Below are positions 17,754 to 26,717 of a DNA stretch of 64,000 nt, one piece after another. Origin of the DNA: Rhizobiaceae bacterium MnEN-MB40S (lineage in GTDB: Bacteria; Pseudomonadota; Alphaproteobacteria; Rhizobiales; Rhizobiaceae). Both the position numbers and the translations under genes were made by a program. How positions within the stretch are numbered: position 1 is the first letter of the stretch; each line of letters opens with the position of its first letter. The notes below the pieces were generated by a model, which worked only from the letters and a program-made list of their open reading frames with translations, was not told the origin of the DNA and searched no databases. Where the stretch lies: the NCBI GenBank assembly GCA_024343425.1, contig BRLC01000025.1, forward strand, positions 1-64,000, given 5' to 3'.

Positions 17754-17786
17754 AAAAAACCAGCCCCGTTGGTGCGGCGGGGCTGG
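17754..17786 (-). terminator. Rho-independent terminator of ald
   Basis: Read on the minus strand, CCAGCCCCG/CGGGGCTGG forms a 9-bp stem followed by six T residues, a textbook intrinsic terminator 28 bases after the ald stop. On the plus strand the same hairpin follows the GNAT stop but has no T-tract. Confidence 0.85.
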
Positions 17787-17814
17787 CTTGACGTGATCGC
17801 TTGAGGGAGAAACG

Positions 17815-18933
17815 TCAAGCGACCTTGAGAAAGCTTTCCGGCTCGGCAAGTTCATATCCGAGAGCGCTGGCGACGGCTTCGTTCGTAATACGTCCCCTGT
17901 GAACGTTGAGGCCGGCGCGCAAGTGCCGGTTTTCCGCAATGGCCTTCAATCCCTTGTCCGCAAGCTGCAGCCCGTATTGCAGCGTGGCGTTGTTGAGCGC
18001 ATGCGCCGAGGTGACGGGAACTGCGCCCGGCATATTGGCGACGCAATAATGGATAACGCCATCGACCTCGAACGTCGGGTTGGAATGCGTCGTCGCGTGA
18101 GAGGTTTCGAAACATCCGCCCTGGTCGATGGCGACATCGACAATGACCGCGCCCTTTTTCATGCCCGAAAGCATTTCTCTTGTGACGAGCTTCGGGGCGG
18201 CCGCGCCAGGTATCAGAACGGCGCCGATTACGACATCGGCTGAAAAAACCTCTTCTTCGACGGCTTCAATGGTCGAATACCGTGTGTGGATACGTCCGCT
18301 GAAAATGTCGTCCAGCTCGCGCAAGCGTCCGAGCGAACGGTCGACGATGGTGACGTCAGCGCCCAGGCCCACAGCCATCTTGGCTGCATTGAGCCCGACC
18401 ACGCCGCCACCGATAATGGTGACCTTGCCCGGCAATACGCCCGGCACGCCGCCGAGCAGGAGACCGCGGCCGCCATTGATCTTTTCAAGCGCCGTGGCGC
18501 CCGCCTGTATCGAGAGCCGCCCGGCGACTTCGGACATCGGAGCAAGAAGCGGCAGTCCGCCATGGGCGTCGGTGACGGTTTCGTAGGCGATCGCCGTACA
18601 GCCGGATTCCACCAGACCTTTCGTCTGTTCCGGATCCGGAGCCAGATGCAGATAGGTGTAGAGCAACTGGCCTTCTCTGAGCATCGCCCATTCCGCCGGC
18701 TGTGGCTCCTTGACCTTTACGATCATATCCGCCTGTTCGAAAACATCTTTCGCCGTTTCGACGATCTTTGCTCCCGCGGCGCGATAGGCTCCGTCGTCTG
18801 CGTCGATGCCGAGACCCGCCCCGGTTTCCATGATCACTTCGTGACCGTGAGCGACATATTCACGGACAGAGCCTGGCGTAAGGCCGACCCGATATTCGTT
18901 GTTCTTGATTTCCTTTGGGCAACCCACGCGCAT
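17815..18933 (-). CDS. ald: Alanine dehydrogenase
   Basis: Encodes 372 residues from ATG 18933, preceded by GAGGAGA; an upstream ATG at 18990 lies outside the family start. [20 protein letters not shown] is the family N-terminus. It continues with [11 protein letters not shown], the NAD loop [20 protein letters not shown] (near 170), and [16 protein letters not shown]. It catalyses the reversible NAD-dependent deamination of L-alanine to pyruvate and ammonia. It is divergent from an Lrp-type regulator, the usual arrangement with AldR-like activators. Confidence 0.94.
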   Translation of the reverse strand: MRVGCPKEIKNNEYRVGLTPGSVREYVAHGHEVIMETGAGLGIDADDGAYRAAGAKIVETAKDVFEQADMIVKVKEPQPAEWAMLREGQLLYTYLHLAPDPEQTKGLVESGCTAIAYETVTDAHGGLPLLAPMSEVAGRLSIQAGATALEKINGGRGLLLGGVPGVLPGKVTIIGGGVVGLNAAKMAVGLGADVTIVDRSLGRLRELDDIFSGRIHTRYSTIEAVEEEVFSADVVIGAVLIPGAAAPKLVTREMLSGMKKGAVIVDVAIDQGGCFETSHATTHSNPTFEVDGVIHYCVANMPGAVPVTSAHALNNATLQYGLQLADKGLKAIAENRHLRAGLNVHRGRITNEAVASALGYELAEPESFLKVA

Positions 18934-19047
18934 TTCTGATGTCTCCTCATCGCAGCGGCGTCTGGTCGCCGCAGTCACAATGGCGAACATTTCATCGCAA
19001 AACCCGCGAAATGTCCTTGCAAACTGGGATTGATAGGCATGCTCGTT

Positions 19048-19095
19048 TTGAATAATATTCGAAAAAATTATAATAATTCGAAGGATATTCGAATG
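19048..19095 (+). promoter_or_regulatory. Repeated TTCGAA operator between ald and lrp
   Basis: An AT-rich block contains the palindrome TTCGAA three times (19058-19063, 19077-19082 and 19088-19093), with the first extended to TTGAATAATATTCGAA (19048-19063). The last copy abuts the lrp start codon. Phased palindromes fit binding of an octameric Lrp/AsnC protein, probably autoregulation together with control of ald. This is inference from spacing and position. Confidence 0.55.
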
Positions 19096-19569
19096 AACAA
19101 GCTTGATGCAATTGATATCGCCATTGCGCGAACACTGCAGCAGGATGGCCGCATCTCCAACGCAAACCTGGCGGACAAGGTCGGGCTTTCCCCGTCGGCA
19201 TGTTCGCGCCGCCTCGATATTCTGGAAAAATCCGGAGTCATACGGGGCTACTATGCGCGCATTTCAAACAATGCGCTCAACCATGGCATGACCGTAATCG
19301 TACAGATTTCGCTGTCGGGACAATTCGGCAAGACGCTTAGCGAATTCGAAGCTGCGGTCAAGCGCTGTCCGAATGTGCTGGTTTGCTATCTCATGTCGGG
19401 AGAATACGATTACGTGTTGCGGGTTGCCGCCCGCGACCTGCCGGACTACGAAAGAATCCACAAGGAATGGCTTTCGGCATTGCCGCATGTGGTCAAGATC
19501 AACTCGTCCTTCGCGTTGCGCGAGGTGGTCGATCGACCGAACATCGACATTGATATGCACGATTCCTGA
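19093..19569 (+). CDS. Lrp/AsnC family transcriptional regulator, probable ald regulator
   Basis: Encodes 158 residues from ATG 19093. The HTH domain contains [20 protein letters not shown] and the recognition helix [16 protein letters not shown]. The RAM ligand-binding domain has [13 protein letters not shown] and [21 protein letters not shown], the usual allosteric core. Being divergent from ald it most likely senses alanine and activates ald. An upstream in-frame ATG at 19030 would place the operator inside the gene and is unlikely. Confidence 0.9.
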   Translation: MNKLDAIDIAIARTLQQDGRISNANLADKVGLSPSACSRRLDILEKSGVIRGYYARISNNALNHGMTVIVQISLSGQFGKTLSEFEAAVKRCPNVLVCYLMSGEYDYVLRVAARDLPDYERIHKEWLSALPHVVKINSSFALREVVDRPNIDIDMHDS

Positions 19570-19586
19570 ACGGGAGGACAAACCGA

Positions 19587-20582
19587 ATGAAGAGAAAAAA
19601 GCGTTCCAGGTTACGGGTACTATTTTACTCCGCAGCCATTGTGATCGCGGCGCTGGCGATCATTTATCTCGCCGGCCCACGCATTCAGCCCGACACGGCC
19701 CTACGCTTCGACCCGGCGGCGATCGGCGACGACATAGACGCCTATGTCGCTGAAAGGGAATCGCGCTTCAACGACATCCGCGAAAACAACAACAAGCAAC
19801 TCGTTTGGGCTTACCCCAATTCAAAGGCGAAGACGCCGATCTCGATCGTCTACATCCACGGTTTTTCCGCTTCGCCCGCCGAAATCAGGCCTGTGCCCGA
19901 TCTTGTAGCAGAAAGGCTTGGCGCCAATCTCTTCTATACGCGCCTGGCAGGACATGGCCGAACACCCGAAGCCATGGGCGAAGCAACTTACAACAAATGG
20001 ATAAACGACACCGCTGAAGCTGTGGAGATCGGCCGCAGGATCGGCGAACATGTTGTTGTCATGGCCACCTCCACCGGCGGTACGCTGGCGACATGGCTGA
20101 CGGCTCGGCAAAACCCGTTGCCGGATGTGGCAGGACTGGTGATGATCTCTCCCAATTACAGAATGCAGGCCGCCGGATCGGACCTGCTGGCTGGTCCCTG
20201 GGCGCGGCAGATCCTTGATCTGACCGTTGGAGAATGGCGCAGTTTCGAGCCTGAGAACGAGGGTCAGAGAGAGAATTGGACAACCCGCTATCCGTCATCC
20301 GTGCTGCTGCCGATGGCGGAGCTCGTCAGGGACACGCGCAAATCCGACATCGAGGCAATCACGGTTCCTGCTCTATTTCTGATCTCAGAAAATGATCAGG
20401 TGGTCAGCCCGGAAGAAACACGGAAAATGGCCGAACGATGGGGCGGCGACGCGAAAATCGTGGTGATCGAAAATGTGGACAGCGCATCGCAGCACGTGCT
20501 TGCGGGCGACATCGTATCTCCCGGCACGACACAGGAAGCAGCGGATATCATCACCAAGTGGATAGAGGGACTTGGCCTCTAG
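19587..20582 (+). CDS. Membrane-anchored alpha/beta hydrolase
   Basis: Encodes 331 residues. A basic start (MKRKKRSRLRVLF) and a hydrophobic stretch (YSAAIVIAALAIIYLAG) make a signal anchor. The hydrolase domain begins with VYIHGFSASPAEIRP. The nucleophile elbow is MATSTGGTLA, where Ala replaces the first Gly of GxSxG. The acid is probably Asp in SENDQVVSPEE and the base His in SASQHVLAGD. It resembles lysophospholipase/carboxylesterase-like S33 proteins. The substrate is unknown. It follows the lrp gene by 17 bases and could be cotranscribed. Confidence 0.75.
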   Translation: MKRKKRSRLRVLFYSAAIVIAALAIIYLAGPRIQPDTALRFDPAAIGDDIDAYVAERESRFNDIRENNNKQLVWAYPNSKAKTPISIVYIHGFSASPAEIRPVPDLVAERLGANLFYTRLAGHGRTPEAMGEATYNKWINDTAEAVEIGRRIGEHVVVMATSTGGTLATWLTARQNPLPDVAGLVMISPNYRMQAAGSDLLAGPWARQILDLTVGEWRSFEPENEGQRENWTTRYPSSVLLPMAELVRDTRKSDIEAITVPALFLISENDQVVSPEETRKMAERWGGDAKIVVIENVDSASQHVLAGDIVSPGTTQEAADIITKWIEGLGL

Positions 20583-20609
20583 CCCTTTGGGCGCGATCAC
20601 GCTGCGTAT

Positions 20610-21803
20610 CTACCCGGCTTTTTCGCGCGGCGGCTTGTCCTGCGAAAACAGATAGATCACAAGCGCTATGAGCATGAGGCCGGCATAGGTTGCAAACACC
20701 AGAGAAAAGGCGCGCTCCGGGGCGGCCGGATCAAAAGTGCTGTCGGCAATACGTCCGGTCAGGAACTGAATCAACCCCACGCCTCCGATCGAAAAGAAAT
20801 TCAGCAGCGTGACCCCGCGCCCAACCAGATTGGGCGGGCAGAAGGCGCGACCATGCGCCATGATCAATCCATAGCTGGCGCCGAACAGGCCGATGACGAT
20901 CATCAAGAGACTTGCCTGCAGCACCGGAAGGACTGGCCATACAAACAACGCCAGCAGAGCCAGGGTCAGGACGACGTTTCCGAAGAACCCGACCCATTTG
21001 CGGGTATTCAACAGCGTATCCATCGGCCCATATATGAACGCGCCTATGATCATGGAAACCGCCATGAATAACGCCACATTGCCCAGGGCGTCGGGTGAAA
21101 GCCCGTAAACATCCGAAAGATAAGGCCCTATCCACAGGCCTCGTATACCGGCGGCGGGCGCATAGCTGACCGCCATAAGCGGGCCAATCAGCCACATCGC
21201 CGGCATCTTCAACAGTTGCAGATACCCGCCGAAGCTGGACCCGTCACTTTTTTGTCTCGGGGGATCCTCTACGATCAAAAAAACCGCGACTGCCACAGCA
21301 ATTGATATGAACGCAAGCGTGAGCATGGTCGTTCTCCAGCCCGCCATTTCTATTGCAAGCACCAGAGGCCGGGCGCCAATAACATTGCCCGCTGTGCCAA
21401 GCGCCATAAGCCATGATGAAAGCACTGCGAAACGCGCCGCAGCGAACCGGTGGGCGAAAATGAAGAGCGACGCCATCAGAACTGGAGAACAGCCAATGCC
21501 GATCATACCCATCGCAATCGTGATGGTGGAAGGCGTATTGGCGCTGGCAAACAGCAAAGCGCCGCCTCCAGAACCGAAGGCAAAAAGAACCGCTGCGGTG
21601 CGCCTTGGCCCGAACCGGTCAAGCGACACGCCCACGATGAACTGCATGAGCGCGAATGTAAGGAACCATATGCCGGAGGCCTGGGACAAGTCCGCCTTGG
21701 TTGCGCCAAGCTCCTCGGACAGCACCGGCGTAAGCACAGCCAGAAACGACCTGTAAAACTGCGAAAAGATATAGGCAGCCGCAAGGGCCACGATACCGGC
21801 CAT
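20610..21803 (-). CDS. MFS transporter
   Basis: Encodes 397 residues from ATG 21803 (GGAGGA upstream) with about 12 hydrophobic segments. The first helix has MAGIVALAAAYIFSQFYRSF, and VSLDRFGPRRTAAVLFAFG is the MFS loop 2-3 motif (DRxGRR). It may export or import a small metabolite; the sequence does not define which. It lies downstream of ilvA on the same strand with a short gap. Confidence 0.8.
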   Translation of the reverse strand: MAGIVALAAAYIFSQFYRSFLAVLTPVLSEELGATKADLSQASGIWFLTFALMQFIVGVSLDRFGPRRTAAVLFAFGSGGGALLFASANTPSTITIAMGMIGIGCSPVLMASLFIFAHRFAAARFAVLSSWLMALGTAGNVIGARPLVLAIEMAGWRTTMLTLAFISIAVAVAVFLIVEDPPRQKSDGSSFGGYLQLLKMPAMWLIGPLMAVSYAPAAGIRGLWIGPYLSDVYGLSPDALGNVALFMAVSMIIGAFIYGPMDTLLNTRKWVGFFGNVVLTLALLALFVWPVLPVLQASLLMIVIGLFGASYGLIMAHGRAFCPPNLVGRGVTLLNFFSIGGVGLIQFLTGRIADSTFDPAAPERAFSLVFATYAGLMLIALVIYLFSQDKPPREKAG

Positions 21804-21875
21804 TATCTGAATCCTCCTCCCGCTCCGCCCGGCGGGGTCTAATCCCAAACCGATTTCATCAGCGATTGCAAGTTG

Positions 21876-23123
21876 TCAGATTATCAGACTGGACAGGATG
21901 TCGTTTTCAGTGATGTCCTGGTAGCGCAGGCCCGACTCAGTGAACTTCTGCGTCAAATCGGCGAAGTTGCTCGAATGCTTTGTTTCGATCCCGATCAGCA
22001 CTGACCCGAAGTTGCGCGCCGACTTCTTCAGATATTCAAAGCGGGAAATATCATCTTCCGGACCGAGCATATTGAGAAAGTCGCGCAGAGCTCCCGGTCT
22101 CTGAGCCAGCCGAATGACGAAGTACTTCTTCAGCCCCGAATAGCGCATCGCCCTTTCCTTGACGTCGGGCAGCCGCTCGAAATCGAAATTGCCGCCCGAG
22201 ACGATCACAATCACTGTTTTGCCCTTCAGCATATCCGGATCGACTTTTTCGAGCGCTGCAATTGGCAGCGCACCTGCCGGTTCCAGAACCACCCCCTCGA
22301 CGTTCAGGAACTCCGTCATGGTTGCACAGATCGCGTTTTCGTCGATCGTGACCGCTTGTTCAGGTGAAAACCCCTTGAGACGCTCGAAATTTTCAACCCC
22401 AATTTCAGCGACAGCAGCGCCATCCACGAAATTGTCCACCTGAGCGAGCCTGACGCGACTGGCCGCGGCCAACGATTCCTTGAGGCTCGGCGCGCCGGCT
22501 GGTTCGCAAAAAATGAAACTATCCCTGGCGACGACGCCATCGAGATACCCTGTCATCCCGGACGCAAGCCCGCCGCCGCCTACCGGCACAAGCACGAGAT
22601 CAATCCCCTCGCCTTCGGGCATCTGCGTCGCAATTTCGACAGCTACGGTCGCCTGTCCTTCGATGATGTCGGAATGATCGAACGGCGGCACCATGACGGC
22701 GTCGTTCTGCAGTCCATAGTCAACCGCCGCGCGATAGCAGTCGTCAAATATGTCGCCGAACAGCCGGATATCGATATATTCGCCGCCGAAAGCTCTCGTC
22801 TTGTCGATCTTCTGCTGCGGCGTCGTAACGGGCATGTAGACCACGCCGTGACGCGCAAAATGGCGGCAGGCGAACGCAAAGCCCTGGCTGTGATTGCCGG
22901 CCGACGCGCAGACAAAACGATTGGCGTCTGCATCATTTTCGATCGCCTTTCGCAGAAAATTGAAGGCGCCGCGAATTTTGAACGAACGCACCGGCGAGAG
23001 ATCTTCACGTTTGAGAAAAATCCGGGCGTCGTAACGATTGCTCAGAAATTCGTTCAGCTGCAGCGGCGTTTCGGGGAAGATGCTGCGCAGGGCAGTAGCG
23101 GCGTTTTCAACGGCGATTTTCAT
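21876..23123 (-). CDS. ilvA: Threonine ammonia-lyase (threonine dehydratase)
   Basis: Encodes 415 residues. The PLP lysine is in SPVRSFKIRGAFNFL (near 48), and SAGNHSQGFAFACRH is the substrate loop. VPVGGGGLASGM binds the PLP phosphate. The C-terminal ~85 residues form one ACT-like domain beginning KKYFVIRLAQRPGALRDFL. This is the shorter IlvA layout with a single regulatory domain. It converts threonine to 2-oxobutanoate for isoleucine synthesis and is typically inhibited by isoleucine. Confidence 0.9.
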   Translation of the reverse strand: MKIAVENAATALRSIFPETPLQLNEFLSNRYDARIFLKREDLSPVRSFKIRGAFNFLRKAIENDADANRFVCASAGNHSQGFAFACRHFARHGVVYMPVTTPQQKIDKTRAFGGEYIDIRLFGDIFDDCYRAAVDYGLQNDAVMVPPFDHSDIIEGQATVAVEIATQMPEGEGIDLVLVPVGGGGLASGMTGYLDGVVARDSFIFCEPAGAPSLKESLAAASRVRLAQVDNFVDGAAVAEIGVENFERLKGFSPEQAVTIDENAICATMTEFLNVEGVVLEPAGALPIAALEKVDPDMLKGKTVIVIVSGGNFDFERLPDVKERAMRYSGLKKYFVIRLAQRPGALRDFLNMLGPEDDISRFEYLKKSARNFGSVLIGIETKHSSNFADLTQKFTESGLRYQDITENDILSSLII

Positions 23124-23407
23124 TCGGGTTTTGAACTCATCATTTTGCTTCGACCCGCTATAAATGATTGGTTTCGGAGCGCAAAATCCGACATGAAAAC
23201 TCCGACTGGCGCTTGGCGCGCGCCATCAACCAGCGACATTTGCGATAGTCGAAAACAGGATTTGGAGCGCCACCTTGCCACGCCGGTCAGGCCGCGCGAT
23301 CCCTTCTATCAAACTTGACGTCCAATAGGCAAAAATATTACCTGCTCAAACAGAATTTGTTATACTATAACACATGAATTTCGCTCGACAACGACAAGGA
23401 AACCGCT

Positions 23408-24631
23408 TTGTCCAAAAATACGGTCGGCAGAGGCAAAATCCCGGTTTTTCTTCTGACAGGGTTCCTTGGCGCAGGAAAATCCACGCTCCTGAACCATGTG
23501 CTGCAGCAGCCTGCTTTTGGCGACACCGCTGTCATTATCAACGAATTCGGCGACGTTGCACTGGATCATGACCTTGTTCGGGTGGGCGAAAGCCGGATCA
23601 CGCGCGCCACGACAGGATGTCTGTGCTGCACATTGGGAAGCGACGTACGTTCAACTCTGTACGAATTGCAGACGATGGTTGACGCGGGAGAAGTCGCATT
23701 CAGTCGCGTCGTCATTGAAACCACGGGACTTGCTGACCCTGCCCCGGTCGTCAACCAGTTGTTGCCGGGCGGCGCCGCGGCATTCGGCCTTGCCGATCAT
23801 ATCGTGGCGCGCAACTTCGAACTCGCCGGAATTGTCACCCTTGTGGACATTCTTACAGCCGAACTTGCCATTGAAAACCAGTTTGAAGCTTCCAAGCAGA
23901 TTGCATTTGCGGATCGCCTTGTTCTCACCAAAACCGATCTCGCCCGCGATCCAGCGACAAAGACAGATATCGAAAGACTGCGCGCCCAACTCTCCATTCT
24001 CAACCCATCTGCTCCGATCATAGATTGGCGCAAAAGTGATTTCGACGCTGCGGAACTGTTCCTGCCGCGTCGTTACCGGCCAACGGATCTCGGAGACGAT
24101 GTGACATTATGGCTCGCGTTGGAAGGCGCGATCGCCTCTGATAACAAAATCCAGGCCAAACAGGATGACGACAAGGCGCGTCTTACACGCCACGGCGCGC
24201 GGATCCGAACATTCGCCATCCTCCGGGACGAACCGGTTGAAGCCGCAGCATTCCAACAATTTCTCGAGCTTCTCAGCAAGTCAGCCGGCCCGAGCCTTCT
24301 CAGGGTCAAGGGAATTATCAGCGTTGAGGGAGACCCGGATAGACCACGCATCGTCCATGCCGTTCAACATGTTGTCTATCCGCACACCGTCCTCGAACGT
24401 TGGCCGGACGAGGACCGTCGAACACGTCTCGTATTCATCACGGATGGCATCGAACCCGATCCGGTGAAGCAGTTGTTCGAGGCGTCGCTGAATAGCCGGC
24501 CAGCTATCATCCAACGGGCGTTGACCGGGATCAGGAAAGATACAATGAAGGTTTTTCGATTTGTAGCCATCCAGGGGGCTCGTGTCTGGAAGTTATCCGC
24601 GACAAACAGGCAAGGAAGTCATCATGGTTGA
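23408..24631 (+). CDS. CobW/COG0523-type G3E GTPase, putative metallochaperone
   Basis: Encodes 407 residues from TTG 23408 (AAGGAAA upstream). Walker A is GFLGAGKSTL. The metal-binding CLCC motif sits in TTGCLCCTLGSDVR. IETTGLADPAPV follows, and the guanine motif is LVLTKTDL. The CobW C-terminal domain runs from about 290 (LLRVKGIISVEGDPDRP...). Unlike many zinc-regulated relatives it lacks a long His-rich stretch. Such GTPases hand metals, often zinc or cobalt, to client enzymes. It overlaps a small conserved-type gene by eight bases; no zinc-transport genes are next to it. Confidence 0.85.
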   Translation: MSKNTVGRGKIPVFLLTGFLGAGKSTLLNHVLQQPAFGDTAVIINEFGDVALDHDLVRVGESRITRATTGCLCCTLGSDVRSTLYELQTMVDAGEVAFSRVVIETTGLADPAPVVNQLLPGGAAAFGLADHIVARNFELAGIVTLVDILTAELAIENQFEASKQIAFADRLVLTKTDLARDPATKTDIERLRAQLSILNPSAPIIDWRKSDFDAAELFLPRRYRPTDLGDDVTLWLALEGAIASDNKIQAKQDDDKARLTRHGARIRTFAILRDEPVEAAAFQQFLELLSKSAGPSLLRVKGIISVEGDPDRPRIVHAVQHVVYPHTVLERWPDEDRRTRLVFITDGIEPDPVKQLFEASLNSRPAIIQRALTGIRKDTMKVFRFVAIQGARVWKLSATNRQGSHHG

Positions 24632-24941
24632 TATCACCCGCCCCAGATCGACAATCAAGGCTCTCGCGAATCCCCTCGCCCCGCGACGCGGCGTTCCTGA
24701 CAAGACACGGCGGATCAAGGAATGGACAAGAGAGGTTCTCAAACTCGAACCAGACGTGGCTGTCTCCGTAACCGAACTTGCCTGCCGCGATGAGGGCTGC
24801 CCCGATGTTGAGACGGTTGTAGGTGTGATGCGGCCGGGCAAGCCGATTGAAACAATGCGCGTCCACTTGCCGATTTCCGATATTACCAAAGACGATCTCA
24901 ACGAAATTGCTGCGGTACACGGCGAACGTGGCGCTGCCTGA
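24624..24941 (+). CDS. Small protein with CxxxxC motif coupled to the CobW-like GTPase
   Basis: Encodes 105 residues from ATG 24624, with AAGGAAG upstream and overlapping the GTPase stop. The centre reads VSVTELACRDEGCPDVETVV, a CRxxGCP-type motif also seen in small proteins next to CobW-like GTPases. The C-terminal part includes MRVHLPISDITKDDLNEIAA. There is no signal peptide or membrane helix. The Cys pair might bind a metal delivered by the GTPase; this is inferred from the overlap and the motif. I do not know a demonstrated function. Confidence 0.7.
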   Translation: MVDITRPRSTIKALANPLAPRRGVPDKTRRIKEWTREVLKLEPDVAVSVTELACRDEGCPDVETVVGVMRPGKPIETMRVHLPISDITKDDLNEIAAVHGERGAA

Positions 24942-24986
24942 AAAAACTTGCAATCCGCCTCCGGATACTTACCAGTAGCGGCGCGT

Positions 24987-25073
24987 GCCCCCTTGGCGAA
25001 ATTGGTATACGCAACAGACTTAAAATCTGTGGCCCTTTCGGGCGTGCCGGTTCAAGTCCGGCAGGGGGCACCA
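24987..25073 (+). tRNA. tRNA-Leu (anticodon TAA)
   Basis: A class II tRNA: acceptor GCCCCCT/AGGGGGC, discriminator A, encoded CCA. The anticodon loop is CTTAAAA with TAA. A variable arm GTGGCCCTTTCGGGCGT and the T arm GCCGGTTCAAGTCCGGC follow. Confidence 0.96.
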
Positions 25074-25176
25074 AAAGCGACAAAACCCGATTTTCGAGCT
25101 ACAAACCCCTCAGAAACATTAAATTTCGGTAATTTTGGTGAATTGACGCGACCGAATCGCAACTAGCGACTATCAA

Positions 25177-25218
25177 TTATGGTTAATATTAAGTATAAAC
25201 ACTGTTTATTAACCATAA
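25177..25218. promoter_or_regulatory. 12-bp inverted repeat carrying two CtrA-like half-sites
   Basis: TTATGGTTAATA (25177-25188) and TATTAACCATAA (25207-25218) are perfect inverted arms around an 18-base spacer. Each arm contains TTAACCAT (or its complement), which matches the CtrA half-site reported in alphaproteobacteria. The element sits directly upstream of a 63-residue ORF, in an AT-rich promoter-like stretch, suggesting cell-cycle-linked or repressive control. Confidence 0.5.
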
Positions 25219-25236
25219 CAGGAAGCCTCACTCCAA

Positions 25237-25428
25237 ATGAAACACGATGCAGTCGCCTCAGCCTACAACGCCCCCGCCGGACTGGCCATGTTCGACGTGG
25301 CGTTCTTCGACACGGATGACAACCCGATCGGAGAATGCAAGGTCGCAGCACAGGATTATTTCGACGCCTACGACGTCGCGCAGCGCATACGACCTGAAGC
25401 CGCCGATATCGTCATTTGCGACGTGTAA
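25237..25428 (+). CDS. Small acidic hypothetical protein
   Basis: Encodes 63 residues. AGGAAG lies a suitable distance before the ATG. The protein is acidic (FDTDDNPIGE, FDAYDVAQ) with no membrane helix. I do not recognise a family. The strong inverted repeat immediately upstream and the good ribosome-binding site are the main reasons to call it a gene. Confidence 0.5.
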   Translation: MKHDAVASAYNAPAGLAMFDVAFFDTDDNPIGECKVAAQDYFDAYDVAQRIRPEAADIVICDV

Positions 25429-25597
25429 TACTGCGGACACTCCGTTTTCGTTACGCCTTCACCGGACGCACACACGTCAGCGAGAGCGTTTTGACGCTCT
25501 GACTGGCGGAAGTTGTTCGCCTGCATTGCAGGCCTGACTGTTATCCTGGACTATTCTGTCCTATATTTCCGATAACAGAATTTGCGGAGATAAGGCG

Positions 25598-25894
25598 ATG
25601 AAAACGCTTCTTCTTGCCGCCATCATAAGCATGGTTGCCGCGTCTGCCGTCGCGATGAGCACGTATAACACGCGCGGAATGACCTGCGCGCAGGTACAAT
25701 CAGCGCTCAAGCGTGATGGGATCGCTCAACTGCACTATGCGTCACCTCGAAATCCGGGGATACCTCTTTATGACGCGTTTGTGGCGTCAAGCAGGGATTG
25801 CCGTTCATCGAACATGTCAAAGCCCGCATATGTGACAGCGCGCGACACCAAGAAATGTCAGGTGCGCCAGTGCGTTCGTAAGGCCAGACGCTAG
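25598..25894 (+). CDS. Small secreted Cys-containing protein
   Basis: Encodes 98 residues with a signal peptide MKTLLLAAIISMVAASAVA. The mature part reads RGMTCAQVQSALKRDG, then a stretch with ASPRNPGIPLYDAFV, and ends basic with KKCQVRQCVRKARR. Four cysteines in the mature part could form two disulfides in the periplasm. Similar short exported proteins occur in rhizobia, to my memory, without a known function. Confidence 0.65.
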   Translation: MKTLLLAAIISMVAASAVAMSTYNTRGMTCAQVQSALKRDGIAQLHYASPRNPGIPLYDAFVASSRDCRSSNMSKPAYVTARDTKKCQVRQCVRKARR

Positions 25895-25921
25895 CGGCGC
25901 GCCCATCCTCGTCGACACACT

Positions 25922-26590
25922 CTATTCTTCCGCGACGAACTTCAGAACGGCGTCGGACACCTGGGAACGCAGGTCGAGTTGCCCGTCGTGATCATGCAGC
26001 GCATCGCCAAACAGCAGCGAGAAAGTAACTTTGTTGGAAACATTAAAGAAACTCAGCGCGGAAATGAGCCAGTGAATGGCAAGCGGCGAACAGCCTTTTC
26101 GAAACACGCCCTGCTCGAGACCCTTGTCATAGATCGCTTCGATCCGCGAAATCGCCTCCTGGTTCAAGCCGCGTATCAGGTCTGAATGTTTGAGATATTC
26201 GCCGTGATGAATGTTCTCGATCATCACGATGCGGATGAAATCCGGGTTTTTGCTGTGATGATCGAAAGTGAATTCCGTTAGACGGCGCAGCGCCTCTTTC
26301 GGCGCGAGATGATCGAGCATGAGCTCTTTCTCGCCAGTGCGCACCTCGCGATAGGTCTGTTCCAGAACCTTTCGGTAGAGGCCGTCCTTGTCGCCGAAAT
26401 AGTAGTAAATCATCCGCTTCGACGTCCGCGTCTTGGCGGCGATCTCATCCATGCGTGCGCCGGACAAACCACGGTCAGCGAATTCTTTAAGGGCGACCTC
26501 GAGAATGTTCGCACGAACGCCCTCCGGATCCTGTTTCCAGCCCTGACGCTGAATTGTTTTCCCGGTTTCGGCTTGCCGCTGTGATTCCAT
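25922..26590 (-). CDS. TetR/AcrR family regulator, probable quinate/shikimate operon regulator
   Basis: Encodes 222 residues. The HTH at about 25-70 contains ANILEVALKEFADRGLSGAR and the recognition helix RTSKRMIYYYFGDKDGLYRKVL. The C-terminal ligand domain (KNPDFIRIVMIENIHHGEYL) is of the kind seen with PsrA/RutR-like regulators. It is divergent from the shikimate dehydrogenase-like gene and its likely operators lie between them. It probably represses the operon until a hydroaromatic or aromatic ligand binds. Confidence 0.85.
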   Translation of the reverse strand: MESQRQAETGKTIQRQGWKQDPEGVRANILEVALKEFADRGLSGARMDEIAAKTRTSKRMIYYYFGDKDGLYRKVLEQTYREVRTGEKELMLDHLAPKEALRRLTEFTFDHHSKNPDFIRIVMIENIHHGEYLKHSDLIRGLNQEAISRIEAIYDKGLEQGVFRKGCSPLAIHWLISALSFFNVSNKVTFSLLFGDALHDHDGQLDLRSQVSDAVLKFVAEE

Positions 26591-26634
26591 ATCCCCTCTT
26601 CTACAGACCTTTGTCGCGCTACGCCAATTGTTTG

Positions 26635-26685
26635 TTTTAACTGTTTAGTACAAAATCGTTGACAATTTAACGAAACAGTACATAA
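26635..26685. promoter_or_regulatory. Candidate TetR operator in the divergent promoter region
   Basis: ACTGTTTAGTAC (26640-26651) and, inverted, ACTGTTTCGTTA (complement of 26670-26681) face each other around TTGACA (26659-26664). The arms share ACTGTTT. The spacing places one arm on each side of the -35, as expected for a repressor shared by the TetR gene and the operon. Confidence 0.5.
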
Positions 26686-26717
26686 CTGGCCCCGTTGCGA
26701 GGATGGGAGGAGAATGC

